NCBI GenBank assembly: GCA_022428035.1
Contig: JAKMDG010000200.1
Location: forward strand, 1 to 5,166
Direction of reading: 5' to 3'
Length of the DNA stretch: 5,166 nt
Origin: Longimicrobiales bacterium
GTDB lineage: Bacteria > Gemmatimonadota > Gemmatimonadetes > Longimicrobiales > Gaopeijiaceae
Made by a program: the position numbers and the translations under genes. The first letter of the stretch is position 1, and every line of letters starts with the position of its first letter. Below, one piece after another: positions 4,564 through 5,166 of the stretch. The notes beneath the pieces were generated by a model that saw only the letters and a program-made list of their open reading frames with translations, was not told where the DNA came from and ran no database searches.

Positions 4564-5166
4564 TTACATGTAGCGCTGGCGGCCGCGCATCTTCACGCGA
4601 CCCTTCTTCATGAAGCCATCGTAGTGCCTCAGAAGAAGGAGCTGCTGGGCCTGCTGTACCGTATCGAGCCCGACCCCGACCACAATCAGGAGACTCGTGC
4701 CCCCGAAAAAGAAGGTCTGGATGCCGAACGCGCGCATGATCCAGAACGGCACGAGGGCGATGATCGCCAGGTAGATCGATCCGGGCAGCGTCACCCGAGT
4801 GAGCACACGATCGATGTACTCGGCCGTGCGTGCACCGGGCTTCACGCCGGGGATGAACGCGCCCTGCTTCTTCAGGTTCTCTGCCAGATCGACCGGGTTG
4901 AAAATGATCGCCGTGTAGAAATACGTGAAGAACAGGATGAGCAGCCCGTACGTGACATCGTACCCCACGGTCATCGGCTGGAACAACTCTGCAATCGCAG
5001 AGACAGGACCGACATCGACGAACGCTGCCATCGTTCCCGGCATGACGATGAAGGACTGCGCGAAAATGATCGGCATCACACCGGCCGAGTTCACACGCAG
5101 CGGAATGAAGCTCTTCTGACCTTCGCGGATCCGGCCACGTCCCACGACTTTGCGGGGGATCTGAAC
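4564..5166 (-). CDS. secY: Protein translocase subunit SecY (C-terminal part, 5' end outside window)
   Basis: SecY forms the membrane channel through which SecA and the ribosome move proteins. The frame is open from the window edge to the TAA at 4566-4564, giving 200 residues, a little under half of the usual 430-450. It starts in the cytoplasmic loop before TM7 (VQIPRKVVGRGR, then SFIPLRVNSAGVMPIIFAQS at 19-38, the TM7 signature). TM8 is about 71-89 (YGLLILFFTYFYTAIIF). It is followed by the conserved loop NPVDLAENLKKQGAFIPGVK (90-109), which in known SecY contacts SecA and ribosomes. TM9 is about 125-144 and TM10 about 151-168. The basic tail ends KMRGRQRYM. The internal in-frame start at 5145 is a GTG within the gene, not the true beginning. 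Confidence 0.97.
   Translation of the reverse strand, partial: VQIPRKVVGRGRIREGQKSFIPLRVNSAGVMPIIFAQSFIVMPGTMAAFVDVGPVSAIAELFQPMTVGYDVTYGLLILFFTYFYTAIIFNPVDLAENLKKQGAFIPGVKPGARTAEYIDRVLTRVTLPGSIYLAIIALVPFWIMRAFGIQTFFFGGTSLLIVVGVGLDTVQQAQQLLLLRHYDGFMKKGRVKMRGRQRYM

Noticed and set aside
3969..4613. Plus-strand open frame of 214 codons opposite adk
   Set aside because: It is antisense to a clear adenylate kinase, has no recognisable protein features or ribosome site, and crosses into secY. High GC and codon bias open such shadow frames.

Overview
This is a GC-rich bacterial window covering the end of the spc operon and most of the alpha ribosomal-protein operon. Every gene is on the minus strand, so the biological order runs from high to low coordinates: secY (3' part) - adk - map - rpmJ - rpsM - rpsK - rpsD - rpoA - rplQ (cut off at position 1). 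I found no mobile element, CRISPR, tRNA or rRNA, and no plus-strand gene I can support. The gene order and protein features are those of a typical free-living bacterium. The RpoA and S11 sequences, C+ zinc-type S4 and L36, and high GC remind me of Gemmatimonadota-like bacteria, but that is recollection of family style and not a search; treat the phylum as tentative.

Region by region: 5166-4564 is the C-terminal 200 residues of SecY, the protein-export channel. 4535-3870 is adenylate kinase, overlapping map (3873-3079, type I methionine aminopeptidase) by four bases. At 3082-3054, overlapping the map stop codon, lies a near-consensus sigma70-type promoter (TTGAGA, 17 bp, TATACT), which should start a separate transcript for the alpha genes. 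Next come the tiny rpmJ (3017-2901), rpsM (2898-2518), a 95-base gap with a strong bulged hairpin (2510-2467), rpsK (2422-2036), rpsD (2032-1397), a 61-base gap with a strong Shine-Dalgarno, rpoA (1335-292) and the first 96 codons of rplQ (289-1).

Together these genes make small-subunit proteins S13, S11 and S4, large-subunit proteins L36 and L17, the RNA polymerase alpha subunit, the enzyme that trims initiator methionine, the enzyme balancing adenine nucleotides, and the translocon core. Start codons are mainly GTG (map, rpmJ, rpsK, rpoA, rplQ), so ATG-only gene calling gives over-long or missing genes here. infA, often found between map and rpmJ, is absent.

I see no new multi-gene system. 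The points worth attention are regulatory: the bulged hairpin between rpsM and rpsK; the internal promoter with a 5-9-5 dyad around its -10 box; and the lack of space for an E. coli-type S4 pseudoknot in front of rpsM. One protein-level oddity is an adenylate kinase LID zinc site with Ser at the fourth ligand position.
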